Source of the DNA: Chrysoporthe austroafricana
Lineage: Eukaryota > Ascomycota > Sordariomycetes > Diaporthales > Cryphonectriaceae
NCBI GenBank assembly: GCA_001051155.2
Contig: JYIP02000008.1
Coordinates: 1,426,001 to 1,490,000, forward strand
Length of the DNA stretch: 64,000 nucleotides
Direction: 5' to 3'
Shown here: positions 59,610 to 64,000 of the stretch, one piece after another
Layout: each line of letters opens with the position of its first letter
Position numbering within the stretch: position 1 is the first letter of the stretch
Notes under the pieces: model-generated
The model's input: the letters and a program-made list of their open reading frames with translations, nothing else
Told to the model about the DNA's origin: nothing
The model's database searches: none
Translations under genes and position numbers: made by a program

Positions 59610-62600
59610 GTGGCTGGGAGGTCGGTCTTGGAAGGCGGGGCTACAAGATCATGGCTTGGGTCCTTCTCGGGCCAGCCACATCAGTCAGGGAGAGGAGCCA
59701 TCTAGGCCCAGCGTCAAATTTATGGATACCCAACAGAAGGCCTTCACTTCACTCCTTCTCTCATCTTCAGCGGTACAACTCCGGGGGAGATCGATGGACG
59801 AATCAAATACATATCGGACTATTCCGCCCCTGCTCTTTCTAGCGGGCGTCAGCCCTGGCACCCTCCTTTCGTCCAACTTCAGGCGGCCAACTGCGCTCCA
59901 CCACCGTGACGAGGCGTCGGTCGGAACGCTTGGTATGGCTACTCGAATCCAACAGAGCAATAGGAGGGCAGCTGGCGCCTTGAGAGGTTGTAACGCCCGT
60001 CGCGAGGCTGAGGACTGCCTGTTTGGAAAGGTCGCGAGACTGAGCAGCTGGCAAGTGCTGCCGCGCCAGAGTTATACAAGTCTCTACTTCACCACTCATA
60101 CAAGTCCCAATGATGACGTTGCCAATCTGGCCTGCTTCGTCGCGTCCGCTCTCTCGTGTCACTATGTGAGAAGATCGGCCATCATAAGCACACGGCTCGA
60201 CCATGCCTCTACGGTTCCTTTCTTCTTTCTACCTCATCTATCCCTCGTTTCGTCGTTCATCCTTGTCTTAAGAAGATCATCTATTTGGGATCGAAGCTCC
60301 AGCATAGCCTTTCGAGTCCTTGTATGCAGCGATCTTACTCACTGTCCACTTCTTCAGCCCGGCCCATCTTCTGGGAAACATCATCACTCCTCCTGGAATT
60401 TCGCAACGCAACATTCCTTCCTTGCCAGATTTCTTTTCTCCGGCATCTCAATTACCTTGCACCAGATTCACTTCTATATGCTGTACAGTCCCGAATGTGT
60501 CCGTATGGTCAGCACCAGTGCGACATATTGTTTTGCCTACCGTTGACTGGCAACAAATGCAGCCTCAGCATCCACCGGTCCTAGTCTCACTCGGTGTCCG
60601 CCTGTCCGCCTTTCCCTTGGGGCACATTCTCGGATCAGCTCGAATTCCACGTCGCAGCCTCGCTCTCTGGGGGCTTCTTTAGTAGATCTTAGATCTCGCA
60701 GACTACTTTCCACGCTAGGGACTTCCGGGCTGAGGGGGAGCCGGAGAAACGCTGGTGCCCGCCGCGAATTGCGTGTCATCTGAGCTGGTTGTAGCTGAGA
60801 CGCCAACGCCGCTCTCATCAAGACCATGGCAGTCGTTAGGGGAGTAGCTAGATCCTCAATGACGAGAAATGTGGCTGAGAAAAGGTGTTGAGCTCCTCGG
60901 TAAGACAGGAAAAGCAGCGGCAACGGTGTCCCGACGTCAAGTTGCCGTCGTCCGAGCTTGATCCTGGTACAAAAGCTCTTCATACCTCTGTTCCGAGGAT
61001 CTACTTTGCCCTCGCTCTGGCCGATCCACTCTAGCTTGTTTTCTGGAATAAGGTGCAACGCTCGGAACAGTTTCTCTGGCAGGTCCTATCTAACTAGATA
61101 CATCCATTCGCCCCTTAAAAGACTTAGGCAGGACCTGAACACCATCTGTGGCAGTACGAGGAGCCAACGACTTACCGGCTCTCAATCAGACCAGTTCTTT
61201 CGGTCTCAGTTCCTTCATATCCCGTAATTCGGTATGAAACCATCCGTCAGCTCTCAAGTAAGCCAGCCCTCATGGCACCAACCTATCGATAACTGAGAGT
61301 TCGATGATCCTCAGGGCCCAGTGCTTGCATTGTAGATCTTCGTTCAAGCATTTTCGAAACTCGGATAATTTTTCAAACTACCACCGCCCGTGTACGACGA
61401 TATGCTCTGTCCCAGTGGCTACGGCTGGCACTAACATGAACGGCCTCACCCCTACTTCTCAATTATTAAGATCACCTCATCTCTAGAAATCGCGGTCTCG
61501 TCTTCGGCTGGAATTTTCAAGCACCCACGACAACTCGAATGTGATGATACCTGCCGGAGAAGCTCATGATGGCCGCTGTAGCGGTCGTGACGTACCTATG
61601 TGGGTGGTCAACCTTGAGGGGTTTAAAGGAGCGCTCATAACCTCAGCAGTCCTGTCCCATGGACATCGCCAGCAGGATGAACATAAGTCACCAGCCGGAT
61701 CCTGCTTGCACGCGTAAGCAAAGATATATTGCTTGCACTAGCCTCTGCTGGGGAAGAGGATATAAGTGTGAGGATTTATGATATCCGTCTCTGCCCATCT
61801 CATCTGCCAATTGCACTGGGTGTCCTTCTAGTTGCCCGTTGCCAAGCTCTTCTTGGGTCAGGAGCAGGCATTCGACATTCTTCTACGCTTCTTTGCGGCG
61901 GGCGTTGTTGCATGCCCAACAAGGTCCAAATTCCGAGCTGTTGTGGAGGTTGTCACAAGGGTTGCTGTGGCCTCGAATGACGATGCTCTGGCCCTGATCG
62001 GCACGGCCCTGATCGGCACGGCCCTAGAAGCTATGATCTAGTCGAAACACTTATATGGTACATAGAAGGAGTAAGAAGCCTCTGAGGACAAGAGAGGTCA
62101 GTCTTAGGTGTCGGTAGAGTCTCGACCACAGGGCGTGAGTCTGGCGGATTGGGGTTGCTTCGAGCAGCGTGGACTGCTATGCAGCTATCCAGAGGGACTA
62201 TCTAGCCAATGGAACAGGGGAACGGCATTTCTAGATCATCTACACGTCTCTGAAAGCTGAGATGTGTCCGACTCCGGACATAGGGAAAGGGGCACAAGAA
62301 AAAAATCTCTCACCCGCTGAGGTTGACGTTGATGTTGTTGTAGATCCTCAGCCTTGTGATCTGCATCGAAAGCAGGTGGGGCTGTACCTGCATGCTGGGG
62401 GTCTTTACCGCTGTTTATTCCCCGCAGGGACCCCTGCACCGCCCTGCTACTGGCGGCGGGGAGCTCGTTAGCTACCACGGTAAGCTTCTGATACCCCTGA
62501 GCCTCATTTCCGTGAGGATCCTAGGCGCCGCAGTAGCGCCATTTACTACTATGTACTACAACATGCAGCAACCACTCATAAACCTCCCTGAGGAATGAAC

Positions 62601-62869
62601 CGTCTGGATGTGACCGCTCGGCCCTCCTCCTTTGTCCCGCGACTTATTTCAGCGAGCTGCCTCCTGAAAGGTCGATATCGTGGTCGTCATTCTTTTCTAG
62701 AGCTCGTCTGGAGCTGCCACTCGTTCTCGCCAGGTCAATTGGCCCTTCCAGCTCGTTCACGAACGTCCATTGGGCCCCCACGCTCGCTCCTTTTGACCCT
62801 GGACGGAAGCACAGCGCGTTTCGAAACAAGACTCAGGGATCGATCTGTCTATCTCGAGCTTCAGCAAGA
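59610..62869. other. Long region with no confirmed gene
   Basis: About 3.3 kb. Apart from the frame at 59722-60546 (listed separately) only short frames occur. A 15-base unit GATCGGCACGGCCCT is repeated in tandem near 61997-62026. CT-rich, leader-like sequence lies around 60200-60400. The last 150 bases are the leader of the following gene. Confidence 0.5.
59722..60546 (+). CDS. Unverified 274-codon open frame
   Basis: An ATG-led frame (MDTQQKAFTSLLLSSSAVQ) stays open for 274 codons in ordinary-composition DNA, longer than chance frames usually are. It has no recognised domain. The product is rich in Ser, His, Arg and Leu, and a leucine/phenylalanine-rich stretch near the middle (VPFFFLPHLSLVSSFILVL) could be one membrane segment. 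It starts only 112 bases after the FRG1 stop, so part of it probably overlaps that 3' untranslated region. It may be spurious. Confidence 0.2.
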   Translation: MDTQQKAFTSLLLSSSAVQLRGRSMDESNTYRTIPPLLFLAGVSPGTLLSSNFRRPTALHHRDEASVGTLGMATRIQQSNRRAAGALRGCNARREAEDCLFGKVARLSSWQVLPRQSYTSLYFTTHTSPNDDVANLACFVASALSCHYVRRSAIISTRLDHASTVPFFFLPHLSLVSSFILVLRRSSIWDRSSSIAFRVLVCSDLTHCPLLQPGPSSGKHHHSSWNFATQHSFLARFLFSGISITLHQIHFYMLYSPECVRMVSTSATYCFAYR

Positions 62870-64000
62870 ATGTTCACCTCGACGAAGCTGCTCACAGCAG
62901 CTACCATCCTCCTCGGGGCCGTGGAGGCCGTGCCGGCGCCCGCCGTCACCCCCGCCCTGGAGCTCCGGGCTGAGGCCACGGACGCGTGGGTGAGCGTCGA
63001 TACGACGGGGATGCCCACCACCGTGACGCCCGTCGTCACCGTCTCTGACGGCACCACGACGACCATCTCCGCCATACCCACCGTGCTCACCGCGACGGTC
63101 CTCACGCGGACCCAGTACGGCGAGCTCACCACCAGCACCGGCACGTCCCCGGCCGAGCCGACCGCCACCAATAAGAAGGGGCCCGGCTCGTTCCTGGTGT
63201 GTAGCAACAGCGACGGGGACTACGTGCCGTTCTGTGAGCCCGCGAAGAACAGCTCGCTCTACCCTGGCACTACTTACTACGGTATGTCAAGCTTGCCCTC
63301 TCCGGATGATTCGCTGTCTCTGGGGAGCCTTGGCTGACAGGAGGCACAGTCACGTGGGACCCCTCCGTCATCAACACGACCAAAGTAACCATAATCGGCA
63401 CCTATATCAACAGCACGACCGGCGACGCAGGCGACAACGCCTTCACGTCTGATAACATCCGGGCTTCGTGGTCCTACTACGCCTGGACGCCCAGCAGCAG
63501 CTACCTGTCCAAGGGCAACGGCAAGGCGGTCAATGTCACGCTCACCCTCAACGCCCTAGGCTCGGACGGCGAGACTGTCACCAAGACCTACCCGGGCCCC
63601 ACCGTCCTCGTCACCAAGGCGCCCACGTACCACCAGGCGTCCCCGACGCTCCCGAAGGGCGCGGCCCTGTTCATCGGCCTGCCGGTCGTGTTCGGCTTCT
63701 GCCTCATCATGATCTGCGGCGTGTGCGCGTGGAACCGCAAGACGCGCAGGATCGACGTGGGCAACATCATGTCGCGCGGCCGTCGCGGCTACGGCATCGC
63801 CAAGAGCCGCGCGAAGAGGATGACGATGAGGGGCAGCCAGAAGCAGGCCAGGCACAACATCCGGATGATGGACAACGTGCCCGAGGAGCAGATGTACCGC
63901 GATGAGCCTAGGAACTTTGACGGGCAGAGGGAGTACCGGTATGATGAGGACGCCCAGGACATCAGGATGGGCGGTGGGCGTGGGCATGTCAGGAGGGATA
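62870..64000 (+). CDS. One-pass membrane glycoprotein, truncated by window end
   Basis: Exon 1 is 62870-63281 and exon 2 starts at 63350 and runs off the window still open. A signal peptide (MFTSTKLLTAATILLGAVEA) is followed by a Thr/Ser/Pro-rich stalk and a small ectodomain: FLVCSNSDGDYVPFCEP, YPGTTYYVTWDPSVINTTK, then a beta-rich segment with several N-glycosylation sites. A membrane helix GAALFIGLPVVFGFCLIMICG is followed by WNRKTRRID and a basic cytoplasmic tail (NIMSRGRRGYGIAKSRAKR, RDEPRNFDGQRE). Proteins with this layout are conserved in ascomycetes; I know no assigned function, and a cell-surface or wall-linked role is inference. An alternative acceptor at 63340 would add GGT in frame, but TYYVTWDP is the conserved reading. 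Confidence 0.82.

Overview
The window is nuclear DNA of a filamentous ascomycete (Pezizomycotina, most likely Sordariomycetes). The basis is short GT-AG introns (about 49-260 nt, most of them 60-150), mid-to-high GC coding sequence, and families typical of that group: an UNC93-like transporter, Prm10, a cytochrome-b5-fused fumarate reductase, a GALNK-type GDP-mannose transporter and a SIN3 with fungal architecture. No rRNA, tRNA, CRISPR array or prokaryotic operon was found. Gene models were built by hand by joining exons at splice sites so that frame and family consensus are kept. Only ATG was accepted as a start.

Layout. 1-16 kb: aminoglycoside-phosphotransferase-like kinase (+), F-box/2EXR-like protein (-), NADPH-dependent FMN reductase (+), UNC93-like transporter (+), truncated fungal transcription-factor-like protein (+), GDP-mannose transporter (-), an alpha/beta-hydrolase relic (-) beside a perfect inverted repeat with poly(A)/poly(T) inner ends, and an NAD(P)-binding Rossmann protein (+). 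16-30 kb: a membrane-anchored aspartyl-protease-like protein that has lost both catalytic aspartates (-), a transcription-factor-like gene without a findable start or zinc cluster (+), a serine-rich orphan with repeated basophilic phospho-motifs (+), a one-pass membrane protein (-), and an acyl-CoA ligase (-). 30-42 kb: SIN3 (-), a small secreted FAS1 protein (-), and soluble fumarate reductase (+). 42-47.5 kb is a long stretch without a recognisable gene. 47.5-64 kb: hexose transporter (+), PRM10-like membrane protein (-), 2-oxoglutarate/Fe(II) oxygenase (-), FRG1 (+), and a one-pass glycoprotein that runs off the window (+).

The genes do not form an obvious biosynthetic cluster. The set is a mixture of conserved housekeeping functions (Golgi GDP-mannose import, Sin3-HDAC repression, redox balance by fumarate reduction, sugar uptake, RNA processing by FRG1) and lineage-variable genes. 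The less conserved left half carries signs of decay: two transcription-factor-like genes missing parts, a hydrolase with an internal stop, an AT-rich block and a foldback-like insertion. The strongest candidate for something undescribed is the catalytically dead, membrane-anchored aspartyl-protease-fold protein at 16.9-19.0 kb. It keeps the fold and a long cytoplasmic tail and looks more like a sensor or receptor than an enzyme.
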